Notes: generated by a model not told the origin, from the letters alone. A DNA stretch of 56,725 nucleotides from Solibacillus cecembensis (GCF_001439635.1 NZ_LMBZ01000027.1:1-56725), one strand, 5' to 3'. Counted from the first letter of the stretch, positions 1 through 8,898 are shown. Numbers and translations are program-made.

Positions 1-14
1 CAAACTCTCCATAA
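1..14 (-). rRNA. 16S ribosomal RNA, 5' end only (partial)
   Basis: Read on the minus strand the window's left edge ends in TTATGGAGAGTTTG, the conserved first bases of bacillar 16S rRNA. The rest of the rRNA operon lies beyond the left edge. The upstream sequence carries tandem rRNA promoters and a leader with the typical CTTGAAAACTGAACAAG element, which supports the call. The exact mature 5' end is uncertain by a few bases. Confidence 0.88.
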
Positions 15-172
15 TAGTTAGTTTGAAAGCTCATTTGCTTTGCTAGCGTATCAACATAAAGTTGATATCTATAATTTATTTAAGTTCATCACTTAAACGT
101 TTAAATCATTAACGTTTGCTTGTTCAGTTTTCAAGGTTCATGTCGTTACCTCTTTTGAAGAGACAACTTTTA
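15..172 (-). other. 16S rRNA leader (pre-rRNA 5' spacer)
   Basis: Transcribed spacer between the proximal rRNA promoter and 16S. It holds the motif TTGAAAACTGAACAAG (around 117-135 on the plus strand as its complement), usual in Bacillales rRNA leaders and associated with processing and antitermination. Complementary segments such as ATCAACTTTATGTTGAT (around 52-68) could form a small stem. No protein is encoded. Confidence 0.6.
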
Positions 173-173
173 T

Positions 174-203
174 ATCTTAACATAACTTGAATCGTCATGT
201 CAA
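174..203 (-). promoter_or_regulatory. rRNA operon promoter P2 (proximal)
   Basis: Minus strand: -35 TTGACA at 198-203, 18-bp spacer, -10 TAAGAT at 174-179, about 160 bases before 16S. The -35 is the end of the palindrome AACAACTTTAAAAAGTTGTT. The hexamers are read directly; growth-rate control is expected for rRNA promoters but not shown here. Confidence 0.78.
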
Positions 204-250
204 CAACTTTTTAAAGTTGTTTTTCACTGTCTCTCAACAGCAACTTTATT

Positions 251-279
251 ATCTTACCATCCTGTTATTTAAAAGTCAA
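251..279 (-). promoter_or_regulatory. rRNA operon promoter P1 (distal)
   Basis: Minus strand: -35 TTGACT at 274-279, 17-bp spacer, -10 TAAGAT at 251-256. As in P2, an A/T-rich palindrome (AACACTTTTTAAAAAGAGTGTT) ends in the -35. A weaker TTGCGT-N17-TAAATT candidate lies further upstream near 350-380. Between P1 and the ABC transporter terminator (about 300-610) I see only AT-rich sequence without a gene. Confidence 0.75.
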
Positions 280-611
280 CACTCTTTTTAAAAAGTGTTA
301 TTAGCTTTTTCCAGGATATTTGTACACCATGTTTTGGCGACGTCTAATAATTTAACACGATATCAATCATAACGCAATACTTTATTGTTATTTATTTTAT
401 TTTTTATAAAATTACCTACATAAAAGACGATATATATAACTTTCCGATTAAACCGTCATATTTCATTGTTATAAATTTTACCGATATGCTTGAATAACTT
501 ATTAAAACGGCAATAAACAATTTTTGCACCTAAATTTGCTTTGGTACAAAAAGTTCATTTGTAGCGTGTGTAAATCACTTCCCCATAGTTAAACCTTCTA
601 TATAAATAAAT

Positions 612-643
612 AAAAAAACACACAAAACATGTCTGTGTGTTTT
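612..643 (-). terminator. Intrinsic terminator of the HrtAB-like operon
   Basis: Arms AAACACACA / TGTGTGTTT (616-624 and 634-642) close a short loop and are followed on the minus strand by a T run. It lies just after the stop codon of the ABC ATPase gene. Confidence 0.85.
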
Positions 644-661
644 CTCTAGAGTTTTATACAA

Positions 662-1348
662 TCAACGCGCTTCTTCGATAATGACACCATCGCTCATTTT
701 GACGATATTGTCTGTATACGTTAGCATCTCTTCATCATGTGTCACCATTAATGTCGTGATGTTTAGCTTTTTTGTCAGCTCTTGAATTAAACGCATCACT
801 TCCACAGAACGTTTTGAATCAAGGCTTGCTGTCGGTTCATCAGCAAATAGGATTTTTGGCTGGTGAATAATCGCACGCGCAATTGCTACGCGTTGTTTTT
901 CCCCACCAGATAATGATGCTGGGTAGGCTGATTTTCGGTGATTCATTCCAACAAGCTCTAATACACCTGCAACCTCCTGCTGTTGGTCACGTTTGTTCAG
1001 TTTTGTTTCTGCTACATCTAACATTAATTCAAGTTGCTCTTCTACCGTTAGAAATGGAACTAAATGTGCGAACTGAAAGACGAATCCGAATTGCTTAGCA
1101 CGCATACCACGTACTTGTTCTGCATTCATATCGGTTACAACTTGCCCGTTAAAGGTAATTCTCCCTTCTGTTGTAGGCTGTAATCCCGCTGCAATGGTTA
1201 ATAACGTACTTTTCCCTGAGCCCGATGCTCCGACAAGTGCCGTAATTTCGCCTTCTCGTAACGTTAAGTTAACACCTTTTAATATTTCTTCCTGTACTTC
1301 ACCCGTTTTAAATGATTTACGAATTCCTTCTAATTGAAATATCGTCAT
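662..1348 (-). CDS. ABC transporter ATP-binding protein, HrtA-like (putative heme efflux)
   Basis: A 228-residue cytoplasmic ATPase that would power the adjacent permease. Visible motifs are Walker A GASGSGKST (40-48), Q-loop Gln92, signature LSGGE (146-150), Walker B ILFADE (166-171) and H-loop His204. The stretch FQFAHLVPFLTVEEQL closely resembles staphylococcal HrtA, and with an HrtB-like partner this suggests a heme or porphyrin efflux pump; the general MacB/LolD class is certain, the substrate is inferred. The start chosen is the ATG at 1348, preceded by AAGGAGAGG and lying directly after the permease stop; the open frame extends 19 codons upstream without a ribosome site. No HssRS-type two-component system is next to it. 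The gene ends in a clear terminator. Confidence 0.88.
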   Translation of the reverse strand: MTIFQLEGIRKSFKTGEVQEEILKGVNLTLREGEITALVGASGSGKSTLLTIAAGLQPTTEGRITFNGQVVTDMNAEQVRGMRAKQFGFVFQFAHLVPFLTVEEQLELMLDVAETKLNKRDQQQEVAGVLELVGMNHRKSAYPASLSGGEKQRVAIARAIIHQPKILFADEPTASLDSKRSVEVMRLIQELTKKLNITTLMVTHDEEMLTYTDNIVKMSDGVIIEEAR

Positions 1349-1349
1349 A

Positions 1350-2384
1350 TTAAGCCTCTCCTTGTTGAATTGCTTGTAGTGGTTCAATATTTTTGATTTG
1401 TACACCTGATAATGTCGAGCCGATAAAGCCGATAACTAAAAACACACCTGAAAGTTGAAGCGTTGTCGCGAATGTTAACGTAAATGGCATACCGCTTGGC
1501 GCAAAGGTATTGAATACCTGGCTAAGTGCAACCGACATAAGCAATGCAATAGCTGTAATAACAAACATTTGCGTCCAAATTAGCACGAACAGATTGCTCG
1601 TTTTTAATCCGATAGCTTTTAAAATACCGTAAAGGCCGATTTTTTGTACGTTCATCATATAGAAGAAAATCGCAAACAACATGCCACTAATGACAACTAA
1701 AAACCATACGATCATATTTAATGAAAGTTGTTCTGCTTTATAACTTGAAATCGTATTTAAAAATTCCTTATTTGAAAATCCTTCTAAGCCTGCATATTGT
1801 ACAGAATCGTCACCATTTGGAACATATAGTAATTGCATTTCATTCACTCGGTAAATTTCTTTGAAGTTCTCCATGTTAATATAAGCTACTGGAGAATGGC
1901 TGAATTTTTTCAAATCAACAAAGCCTATTACTTTAAACTCACTAGAAAATTGATTATTCGTTAAAACATCGCCTAGTTGAATCCCTTTATCTTGTAACGA
2001 TTTGTCTAATACAACTTCCCCTGCTTTTACATTTTCAAAATGAGGAGATTCTGTCGAAGTGACGAACGCTACACCGTGCTGTTTGTCTGCTGCATCATTA
2101 ACAAAACCCATTTGAATTGAAAACGCTGCTGCATCTTCCTGTTCATCAAGTACTTGTTGCTGCGATTCTTCAGTAATTCGGGACATGTTCAATGTTTGGT
2201 CCGCGTCTTCATTCATATAAAATTGCCCTTTTGGTAAGTCCTTAATTAAAGCTGAATTATCTTGTGATAGACCATTTGCTAATCCTGATATCATAAACGT
2301 TAATAAACTAACTAAAAATACGATTGATCCTAAAATTATAAACTTAGCTTTACTTTTTTTAATTTCTTTTAATGCTAATTTCAT
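1350..2384 (-). CDS. ABC transporter permease, FtsX/HrtB-like
   Basis: A 344-residue membrane protein with the FtsX/MacB permease layout: one N-terminal membrane segment (about 14-36, ending ISGLANGL), a large extracellular domain (about 37-215), then three C-terminal segments (about 218-240, 262-285, 302-326). The N-terminal KLALKEIKK...ISGLANGL pattern and the length match HrtB, the permease of Gram-positive heme exporters. It is the first gene of a two-gene operon; its TAA overlaps the sequence just before the ATPase start. The ribosome site GGAGGG precedes the ATG. I infer export of a hydrophobic toxic compound, heme being the best guess. An alternative is an antimicrobial-peptide or lipoprotein-type exporter of the same superfamily. 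Confidence 0.85.
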   Translation of the reverse strand: MKLALKEIKKSKAKFIILGSIVFLVSLLTFMISGLANGLSQDNSALIKDLPKGQFYMNEDADQTLNMSRITEESQQQVLDEQEDAAAFSIQMGFVNDAADKQHGVAFVTSTESPHFENVKAGEVVLDKSLQDKGIQLGDVLTNNQFSSEFKVIGFVDLKKFSHSPVAYINMENFKEIYRVNEMQLLYVPNGDDSVQYAGLEGFSNKEFLNTISSYKAEQLSLNMIVWFLVVISGMLFAIFFYMMNVQKIGLYGILKAIGLKTSNLFVLIWTQMFVITAIALLMSVALSQVFNTFAPSGMPFTLTFATTLQLSGVFLVIGFIGSTLSGVQIKNIEPLQAIQQGEA

Positions 2385-2549
2385 TTATTTGCCCTCCATC
2401 TATTTTCTATCCTTATCTTATAATGACTATCTGAACTGAATATGAACTCCCTTCAGAATAACTCAATTAAAATATCGAAACTTTTTTATCTGTCATTTCG
2501 TATAAAATAGGAAAATACCATTTTGTAGTACAATTAGGAGGTTTTTTCG

Positions 2550-3425
2550 TTGTCAATTTCATTTATTAAACCAGAACAGTTTGGTCAGTTATTCCAAAGT
2601 GAAAATTTCGAGGAGATTTACCGTTGCATGTCAGCTGGTTTTCAACAATCACTACCATTAGAACAGTTTATTACAGTCGCTTCATCTTTTAATGAAGGAG
2701 TTCAATCTTATCAAATTGAATTTAAATCATCCTCGCAAAATTTACATCATTATATTTGGGTAGATAATCAAAGAGAACGAGGGATTGCTGTTTCATTTGA
2801 CAAATCCAATCAAATTCAAAGTTTATTAATAAAACCTTACATAACTTACCCCGACACGGATAACCAACTAACTAAAAATGCATATAGCATGCCTATATCG
2901 GGGGAATGGTTTGTTTTTTGGGGTGGCGCCAATGAATTCATCAATTACCATTATGCGTATGAACATATGCGCTATGCATACGATCTTGTAAAAGTTCGAG
3001 ATGGGATGTCTTTTCAAAACACACCTACTCTATGTGAAAATTTCTACGCATTTAATGAAGAAATTCTAGCCCCAGCGGATGGGAAAGTAATTCAATTGAT
3101 CGATGGCTTAGTGGATTATACTCCTGGTGAAATGGATGCTGTAAATGCTGCCGGAAACTATGTCGTCATTGAACATGCAAATAAAGAATATAGTTTGTTA
3201 GCTCATTTAAAGAAGGACTCTATCCAAGTTGAAATCGGGGAACTTGTAAAAGAAGGGCAATGCATCGGGAAATGTGGGAATTCAGGAAACACTTCTGAAC
3301 CACATTTGCATTTCCAAGTGATGGATTCACCTGATCTAAACAATGCGAAATCATTGCGCATTCAATTTAAGGACGGGGTTGAGCCGATTCAAGGGGACAT
3401 GGTTTCGAATATCTTTAGAGGATAA
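2550..3425 (+). CDS. M23-family (LytM-like) metallopeptidase domain protein, TTG start
   Basis: A 291-residue protein transcribed divergently from the HrtAB-like pair. The N-terminal ~95 residues resemble a small DUF3887-like fold; the C-terminal half (about 130-285) is an M23/LytM beta-sheet domain with the HLH zinc motif (252-254) and the glycine-rich run GKCGNSGNTSEPHLHF. The first zinc site reads H139...RYAYD145, not the textbook H-x3-D, so it may use a variant ligand pair. No signal peptide or membrane segment is visible, which is odd for a wall hydrolase; it may be exported another way or act inside. The start is TTG, placed by a strong AGGAGG eight bases upstream. Terminates at a bidirectional hairpin shared with lysS. 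Confidence 0.8.
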   Translation: MSISFIKPEQFGQLFQSENFEEIYRCMSAGFQQSLPLEQFITVASSFNEGVQSYQIEFKSSSQNLHHYIWVDNQRERGIAVSFDKSNQIQSLLIKPYITYPDTDNQLTKNAYSMPISGEWFVFWGGANEFINYHYAYEHMRYAYDLVKVRDGMSFQNTPTLCENFYAFNEEILAPADGKVIQLIDGLVDYTPGEMDAVNAAGNYVVIEHANKEYSLLAHLKKDSIQVEIGELVKEGQCIGKCGNSGNTSEPHLHFQVMDSPDLNNAKSLRIQFKDGVEPIQGDMVSNIFRG

Positions 3426-3475
3426 TTTCAATAAAGTAAAAAATTTTAAACAATCATCATTTAAATATACAAACA

Positions 3476-3527
3476 CAAAAAACCAGGAAAATCCGCGCGT
3501 CTTTCGCATGGATTTTCCTGGTTTAGT
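3476..3527. terminator. Bidirectional terminator between M23 peptidase gene and lysS
   Basis: Perfect 13-bp arms ACCAGGAAAATCC / GGATTTTCCTGGT (3482-3494 and 3510-3522). T runs follow on the minus strand (strong) and plus strand (weaker), so it can stop both convergent genes. Confidence 0.9.
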
Positions 3528-3536
3528 TTTCTATAA

Positions 3537-5030
3537 TTATTTCGATGTATGACGCATTGTCGGGAATAATAGTACGTCACGGATTGATGGTGAGTTTGTT
3601 AATAGCATGATCAGACGGTCAATACCGATACCTAATCCACCTGTTGGCGGCATACCGTATTCTAATGCTTCAATGAAATCATTATCCATTTCATGTGCTT
3701 CATCGTTACCTGCTTCTTTTTCAGCCATTTGTGCTTCAAAACGCTCGCGCTGATCGATCGGGTCATTTAGTTCTGTGAAAGCATTGGCATGCTCACGACG
3801 AACGATAAATAACTCAAAACGGTCCGTGAAGCGCTCGTCCTCTGGGTTTTTCTTCGCAAGTGGTGAAATTTCAACCGGATGACCTGTAATGAATGTTGGT
3901 TGTACTAATGTTTCTTCTACTTTTTGCTCGAAGAATTCATTAATAATGTGACCTACTTCATGCGCGTCTTTAATTTCAACACCTTGCTCTTTTGCATGTG
4001 CACGTGCTTCTTCTACTGTCATTGGCGTCCAGAAATCTACACCTGTTGCTTCTTTAACTGCATCGACCATATGTTGACGTTTCCAACCTACCGCTAAATC
4101 GATAGTATCTTCGCCGTACTGAACAGAAGTTGTACCTAATACTTGTTGAGCAACATGAGCAACTAAGTTTTCAGTTAAATCCATAATGTCATTATAATCT
4201 GCGTAAGCTTCATATAATTCAATCATCGTGAATTCTGGATTGTGACGAGTTGAAGTCCCCTCGTTACGGAATACACGACCAATTTCGTATACTTTTTCTA
4301 AGCCACCAACGATTAAACGTTTTAAGTGTAACTCGATTGCGATACGCATGTATAGTTCCATATCTAATGCATTGTGGTGTGTAATAAACGGACGTGCCGC
4401 TGCACCACCAGCAATTGTGTGAAGCATAGGTGTTTCTACTTCTAAGAAACCTTGGTTATCTAAGTAGTTACGAATCGCACGAATAATTTTTGAACGTGCA
4501 ATGAATGTTTGCTTGCTGTCTGCGTTTGTCATTAAATCTAAATAACGTTGACGATAGCGTTGTTCAATGTCTTGTAAGCCGTGGAACTTCTCTGGCATTG
4601 GACGTAATGCTTTTGTTAAGAAAATGAATTCTGTTGCTTTTACTGATAATTCGCCTACTTGTGTACGGAATACATTGCCTTTCACACCAACGATATCACC
4701 AAGATCTGCTTTATTGAAAAGCTCATATGCGTCATCGCCCACTGCATCTTTACGCACGTAAATTTGAATTTGACCTGCTAAATCTTGAAGATGTGCAAAT
4801 CCAGCTTTCCCTTTACCGCGCTTTGTCATAATACGTCCTGCAATTACTATTTCTTTTGGTTCTGCTTCTAATTGCTCTTTATCGAACTGATCGAACTCCG
4901 CTGTTACCTCTGTTGATAAATGCGTGCGCTCGAAACGTCCACCGAATGGATCTAAGCCGTTTTCGCGAATATCTGTCATCTTTTGGCGACGAACCAAAAG
5001 TTGGTCGTTTAATTCTTCAATATTTGACAC
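3537..5030 (-). CDS. lysS: Lysyl-tRNA synthetase, class II
   Basis: Charges tRNA-Lys with lysine in the cytosol. The 497-residue product has the N-terminal OB-fold anticodon domain (TKRGKGKAGFAHLQD, near 75-90) and the class II core with motif 2 (YEIGRVFRNEG) and motif 3 (GGLGIGIDRL near the C-terminus). Length and sequence agree with bacillar LysS throughout. An upstream in-frame GTG at 5039 overlaps the ribosome site AAGGAG; the second GTG at 5030 has the right spacing, so I place the start there. It appears to be transcribed alone: a terminator of dusB lies upstream and the shared hairpin downstream. No T-box leader is visible in the ~130 bases upstream. Confidence 0.97.
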   Translation of the reverse strand: MSNIEELNDQLLVRRQKMTDIRENGLDPFGGRFERTHLSTEVTAEFDQFDKEQLEAEPKEIVIAGRIMTKRGKGKAGFAHLQDLAGQIQIYVRKDAVGDDAYELFNKADLGDIVGVKGNVFRTQVGELSVKATEFIFLTKALRPMPEKFHGLQDIEQRYRQRYLDLMTNADSKQTFIARSKIIRAIRNYLDNQGFLEVETPMLHTIAGGAAARPFITHHNALDMELYMRIAIELHLKRLIVGGLEKVYEIGRVFRNEGTSTRHNPEFTMIELYEAYADYNDIMDLTENLVAHVAQQVLGTTSVQYGEDTIDLAVGWKRQHMVDAVKEATGVDFWTPMTVEEARAHAKEQGVEIKDAHEVGHIINEFFEQKVEETLVQPTFITGHPVEISPLAKKNPEDERFTDRFELFIVRREHANAFTELNDPIDQRERFEAQMAEKEAGNDEAHEMDNDFIEALEYGMPPTGGLGIGIDRLIMLLTNSPSIRDVLLFPTMRHTSK

Positions 5031-5165
5031 GTTTGTCACTCCTTAATTAGTTGTCCGCAGTCCGCGTAACACTTCTACAATATTTCTATTGTACAGTATT
5101 TCTGTTGTGCGTTCACCCATTTCGAATTAATTCACATCATTTTCGAACTATTTTTTTCTAAATAA

Positions 5166-5190
5166 AGAAAAACACCACATTTGTGATGTT
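5166..5190 (-). terminator. Terminator after dusB
   Basis: Minus-strand stem AACATCAC / GTGGTGTT (one wobble pair) with an AAAT loop, followed by a T run. It closes the folate-dusB operon before lysS. Confidence 0.8.
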
Positions 5191-5199
5191 TACTAGACA

Positions 5200-6246
5200 T
5201 TAAACAATTTTTATTTTCGCAATTTCTTCTTCCATAGCTGCGTGTTCTTCCATTTCTGATACAACCCCATTAATTAACGTTACTAATTCTAGCTTCGTTT
5301 CCGCTTGGTTAATGGCGTTACGGATTAGCCCATTTCCACGAATACCTTTTAAATACCATGCCGCATGTTTACGCATTTCTCGTACAGCCACTTTTTCACC
5401 TTTTAATTGCATTAAGCGTTCGAAGTGAAGTAAGCATACGTCCATTTTTTCACGTACACTTGGTTCCGGCTTTAACTCACCTGTTTCAAGATAGTGTACC
5501 GTTTGATAAATCATCCATGGGTTTCCAAGTGCCGCGCGACCAATCATCACACCATCTGCCCCTGTATGTTCTAAAATACGTTTCGCATCTTGCGGTGTTT
5601 CAACATCGCCATTTGCCATAAACGGAATGTTGATGTTTTCTTTTACTTCCTTTAAAATATCCCAGTTTGCTTTTCCTTCATACATTTGCACACGTGTACG
5701 ACCATGCATCGCAATAGCAGAAGCACCAGCACGTTCGGCCGCTTGCGCATTTTCTACTGCAAATACACGCTCTTCATCCCAGCCGATGCGCATCTTCACT
5801 GAAACCGGTTTATCGACAGCGTCAACTACCGCCGCTATCATTTCATAGATTTTATTCGGATCTAATAAAAGCTTCGCACCCGCTTCGCATTTGATAATTT
5901 TATTTACAGGGCAACCCATATTAATATCAATAATGTCTGCTGGTGTATTTTTATCTACATACTTGGCTGCTTGGACTAAGTTCTCTTTGTCACCACCGAA
6001 AATTTGTAGAGAGAGTGGGTTTTCGCGCTCATCAATATAAAGCATGTTCATCGTTTTTTCGTTGCGGAAGTTAATCGATTTATCACTAATCATTTCCGCA
6101 TATACTAAACCTGCGCCAAATTCTTTTACTGTTAAGCGGAATGCCGAGTTGCAAATACCAGCCATTGGGGCAAGTACAACACGGTTATCCATGACATGTT
6201 TACCAATTTGGAATGGCTTTTCTTGTACGCTTGGTACGCTTGTCAT
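5200..6246 (-). CDS. dusB: tRNA-dihydrouridine synthase
   Basis: FMN-dependent enzyme that reduces uridine to dihydrouridine in tRNA D-loops using NADPH. The 348-residue product begins its TIM barrel with VVLAPMAGICN; the catalytic cysteine is Cys112 in DINMGCPV, and the phosphate-binding GADGVMIGRAALGNPW follows in the second half. The open frame extends 13 codons upstream, but the ATG at 6246 has a perfect AGGAGGAAA ribosome site. It is the last gene of the pabB-to-dusB run, as in B. subtilis, although the small gene yazB found there between folK and dusB is absent. Confidence 0.95.
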   Translation of the reverse strand: MTSVPSVQEKPFQIGKHVMDNRVVLAPMAGICNSAFRLTVKEFGAGLVYAEMISDKSINFRNEKTMNMLYIDERENPLSLQIFGGDKENLVQAAKYVDKNTPADIIDINMGCPVNKIIKCEAGAKLLLDPNKIYEMIAAVVDAVDKPVSVKMRIGWDEERVFAVENAQAAERAGASAIAMHGRTRVQMYEGKANWDILKEVKENINIPFMANGDVETPQDAKRILEHTGADGVMIGRAALGNPWMIYQTVHYLETGELKPEPSVREKMDVCLLHFERLMQLKGEKVAVREMRKHAAWYLKGIRGNGLIRNAINQAETKLELVTLINGVVSEMEEHAAMEEEIAKIKIV

Positions 6247-6281
6247 TATTATTTCCTCCTGTACGGCTATAAACGTTTCTA

Positions 6282-6797
6282 TCAATTCCTCATGAATTCC
6301 TCAATCGAATCTACCTTTTTCCAAAGCGTTACGCCTTCTTGTTCGATATCGAATGCTTGCAAAATGTGTGTAGCCTTTTCATGGACCTTCCCATTACTCG
6401 GTGCAATTTCCTGCAAAGGCACTAAAACAAATGCCCGTTCAAACATTCTCGGGTGTGGAATAATTAAGTTTTCTGTTTCAATATTTTCTTGATTATAGAG
6501 CAAGATATCAAGGTCAATGATTCGAGGTCCCCAACGCATTTCGCGAACTCGCCCTAATTCATTTTCAATTGACTGACAAACTTCAAGTATTTCCTGGGCA
6601 ATTAACGTTGTTTCAACTGCTACGGCAATATTTAGAAAGTCCGCTTGCTCTGTATAGCCAACTGCTGCCGTTTCATAAATAGACGAAACATGTGTCACTT
6701 GAACAGCAGATTGTTCCATTAAAGCTTGAATAGCTCGCTGCAAGTTCTTTTCACGTTCACCAATATTTGTTCCAATTGATAAATACACTTCATTCAT
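6282..6797 (-). CDS. folK: 2-amino-4-hydroxy-6-hydroxymethyldihydropteridine pyrophosphokinase (HPPK)
   Basis: Transfers pyrophosphate from ATP to the pterin alcohol, making the substrate for FolP. The 171-residue length is typical. The signature RWGPRIIDLDILLY (around 87-100) carries the two aspartates that hold magnesium, and LSIGTNIGEREKNL at the N-terminus is the usual family start. Its ATG overlaps the folB stop by four bases (ATGA), implying translational coupling inside the folate operon. Confidence 0.96.
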   Translation of the reverse strand: MNEVYLSIGTNIGEREKNLQRAIQALMEQSAVQVTHVSSIYETAAVGYTEQADFLNIAVAVETTLIAQEILEVCQSIENELGRVREMRWGPRIIDLDILLYNQENIETENLIIPHPRMFERAFVLVPLQEIAPSNGKVHEKATHILQAFDIEQEGVTLWKKVDSIEEFMRN

Positions 6798-7162
6798 GAA
6801 AATGTACCTCGCACAATTTCCACCGAAACTTCCTTATAATGTCCTGGAATCGGCGGATCTGGCTTAATTACCTCCACACGGCAACCGTAAATTTGACCTT
6901 CATATTGCGTCAAAATGCGCGTAGCAATCGTTTCTGCTACCGCCTCGATTAGCTTGAATGGCTTACCTTCCATGATTTCTTTACAAATATCATAAACGCC
7001 TACATAGCTCACTGTATTTGTTAAGTCGTCCGTTTCACCAGCTTGCTTCATGTTTACCGCTAATGACACATTGGCGCGGAATCGTTGGCCTAGTACATTC
7101 TCTTCCGGTAGTACTCCGTGATAGCCGAAAAATTGCATTTCTCTTAAATGAATATAATCCAT
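6794..7162 (-). CDS. folB: Dihydroneopterin aldolase
   Basis: Cleaves 7,8-dihydroneopterin to the hydroxymethyl pterin used by FolK. The 122-residue protein starts DYIHLREMQFFGYHGVLPEE, where the YHGV segment with the downstream glutamate forms the substrate pocket, and ends with a conserved KPDPPIPGHYKEVSVEI, containing the active-site lysine. Situated between folP and folK with four-base overlap to folK. Confidence 0.96.
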   Translation of the reverse strand: MDYIHLREMQFFGYHGVLPEENVLGQRFRANVSLAVNMKQAGETDDLTNTVSYVGVYDICKEIMEGKPFKLIEAVAETIATRILTQYEGQIYGCRVEVIKPDPPIPGHYKEVSVEIVRGTFS

Positions 7163-7173
7163 GTTCTATCTCC

Positions 7174-8037
7174 TTAATGCCTTGGTGCCAATTCACCTTG
7201 GACCATATATTTTCCAACTAACGCATCTATCATTTTTACAGTTCGTGCGACTTCCTTTACATCATGGACACGCATTATATGACAACCCTTTTGTACACCA
7301 AATGCACAAGTTGCAGCTGTCCCTTCTACGCGTTCTTCCACAGGTAAATCTAACACCGTTCCAATCATACGCTTACGTGATGTTGCAAGAAGCACCGGAT
7401 AACCAAGTGCTACTAAATCATCGAGACGTTGCATCGTTTCAATACTTTGGTTTAAGTTCTTCACAAAACCAATACCCGGATCGAGTAAAATATGTTCATC
7501 TGGAACACCCGCATTTTTAACAATTGCAACGCTTTCTTCTATATCCGCCATAAATTCTGACCAATAGTTTGTATAAGTCGCTGTTTGGCGATTGTGCATT
7601 AAAATAATCGGTACATTTAGCTCAGCAGCTACAGTTGCCATTTCTGGATCTGCCTTTGCTCCCCAAATATCATTAATCATATGTGCCCCTGCCTCAATCG
7701 CTGCACGCGCCACTACGGATTTATACGTATCCACCGAAATAATGGCTGGGACTTCCCTCACAAGCGCTCGAATGACCGGGACAATACGCGCAATTTCTTC
7801 TTCGTCTGAAATACGTGTATAGCCAGGGCGTGTTGATTCACCACCAACATCGATGATTTTCGCACCATCCGCTACCATCTTTTTCGCTTGCTTTAAAGCC
7901 GTCTCAACGGAATCATACTGTCCCCCGTCTGAAAAGGAATCCGGTGTCACATTTAAAATGCCCATCACAAATGTTTCCTTCGTAAAATCCAGTGCAATGT
8001 TATTGACAAGTAACGGTGTTTTATATTTTTCTAACAT
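7174..8037 (-). CDS. folP: Dihydropteroate synthase
   Basis: Condenses p-aminobenzoate with the pterin pyrophosphate to dihydropteroate; the sulfonamide target. In 287 residues both family signatures are present: MGILNVTPDSFSDGG (25-39) and IIDVGGESTRPGYT (60-73). The C-terminal SRKRMIG holds the conserved pterin/phosphate-binding residues. It starts immediately after the pabC stop (TAA then ATG), so PABA production and use are co-transcribed. Called sul in B. subtilis. Confidence 0.97.
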   Translation of the reverse strand: MLEKYKTPLLVNNIALDFTKETFVMGILNVTPDSFSDGGQYDSVETALKQAKKMVADGAKIIDVGGESTRPGYTRISDEEEIARIVPVIRALVREVPAIISVDTYKSVVARAAIEAGAHMINDIWGAKADPEMATVAAELNVPIILMHNRQTATYTNYWSEFMADIEESVAIVKNAGVPDEHILLDPGIGFVKNLNQSIETMQRLDDLVALGYPVLLATSRKRMIGTVLDLPVEERVEGTAATCAFGVQKGCHIMRVHDVKEVARTVKMIDALVGKYMVQGELAPRH

Positions 8038-8892
8038 TTAGTTTCTCCCTAATCGATCGACAATATTTTGTAAGTAAGCATTGTGTAATTTCCCATAAAT
8101 TCGACCTTCATTGCCCGCAAAACGGACTTCTCCAATATTCGAAATTGGCACAAGCTCCTGTACCGCCGTCGTAACAAAGCATTCATCAGCCTGTTCAAGC
8201 TCCTGCCTAATAAAAGCCCCTTCACGTACAGGGATTTTCATCTGCTGCGCTAATTTGAGTACAATTTTTCTCGTAATCCCTGGTAAAATACCCGTTTCAA
8301 TAGATGGCGTATACAGTATACCACCTTTCACCCAAAAAACATTTGATGTGATTCCCTCAGCTACAATGCCTTGCTTCGTTGTAAAAAAGCCTTCGAATTC
8401 GGCTAAGCTTGGCAACTCTAGTCGGGCTCTCACATTATTTCCGTAGTGATGGCTTTTATAGCGAATTTCTTGCTCTGGACTATTGCGCGGTGTTTTTAAC
8501 CATACCGCTTGTTTTTCCGTACCGCGCTTTGCTATTTGCAATGGCTTACGGAAAATGATGACTGTCGGGTCCACATATTCCGTCGGTGCTAACCCGATAC
8601 TATGCGGACCTGCCGAAACATTCAGCCTAAAATAGCCGTCTTGCCCATCTTGCGCATTTAATTGATGAATAATTTCCTCTAGCTCCGTCAGCGTATATGG
8701 AAACGCAATTCGGTATTCTTTTAATGCCTCTAATAATCGATTCAAATGCGCTTGTAACAAAACAGCCTGTCCCTCGTACGTGCGAAACGTTTCGAAAAAA
8801 CCAAGTCCATATAAAAAACCATGATCAAATGGTGAAATTTTCATTTCTTGTTCTTCAATATAGTGTCCATTCATCCAACAAAGCACAGTCAT
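8038..8892 (-). CDS. pabC: Aminodeoxychorismate lyase (PLP fold type IV)
   Basis: Releases pyruvate from aminodeoxychorismate to give p-aminobenzoate. The 284-residue product has the class-IV aminotransferase layout: MNGHYIEEQEMKISPFDHGFLYG at the N-terminus, the Schiff-base lysine in RYKSHHYGNN (about 142-151), and the cofactor-phosphate segment EGITSNVFWVKGG. Branched-chain or D-amino acid aminotransferases share the fold, but location between pabA and folP settles the assignment. Ends flush with the folP start. Confidence 0.94.
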   Translation of the reverse strand: MTVLCWMNGHYIEEQEMKISPFDHGFLYGLGFFETFRTYEGQAVLLQAHLNRLLEALKEYRIAFPYTLTELEEIIHQLNAQDGQDGYFRLNVSAGPHSIGLAPTEYVDPTVIIFRKPLQIAKRGTEKQAVWLKTPRNSPEQEIRYKSHHYGNNVRARLELPSLAEFEGFFTTKQGIVAEGITSNVFWVKGGILYTPSIETGILPGITRKIVLKLAQQMKIPVREGAFIRQELEQADECFVTTAVQELVPISNIGEVRFAGNEGRIYGKLHNAYLQNIVDRLGRN

Positions 8893-8898
8893 TCCCCC

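Noticed and set aside
7161..7520. 119-codon plus-strand ORF opposite folP/folB
   Set aside because: Antisense shadow of conserved folate genes.
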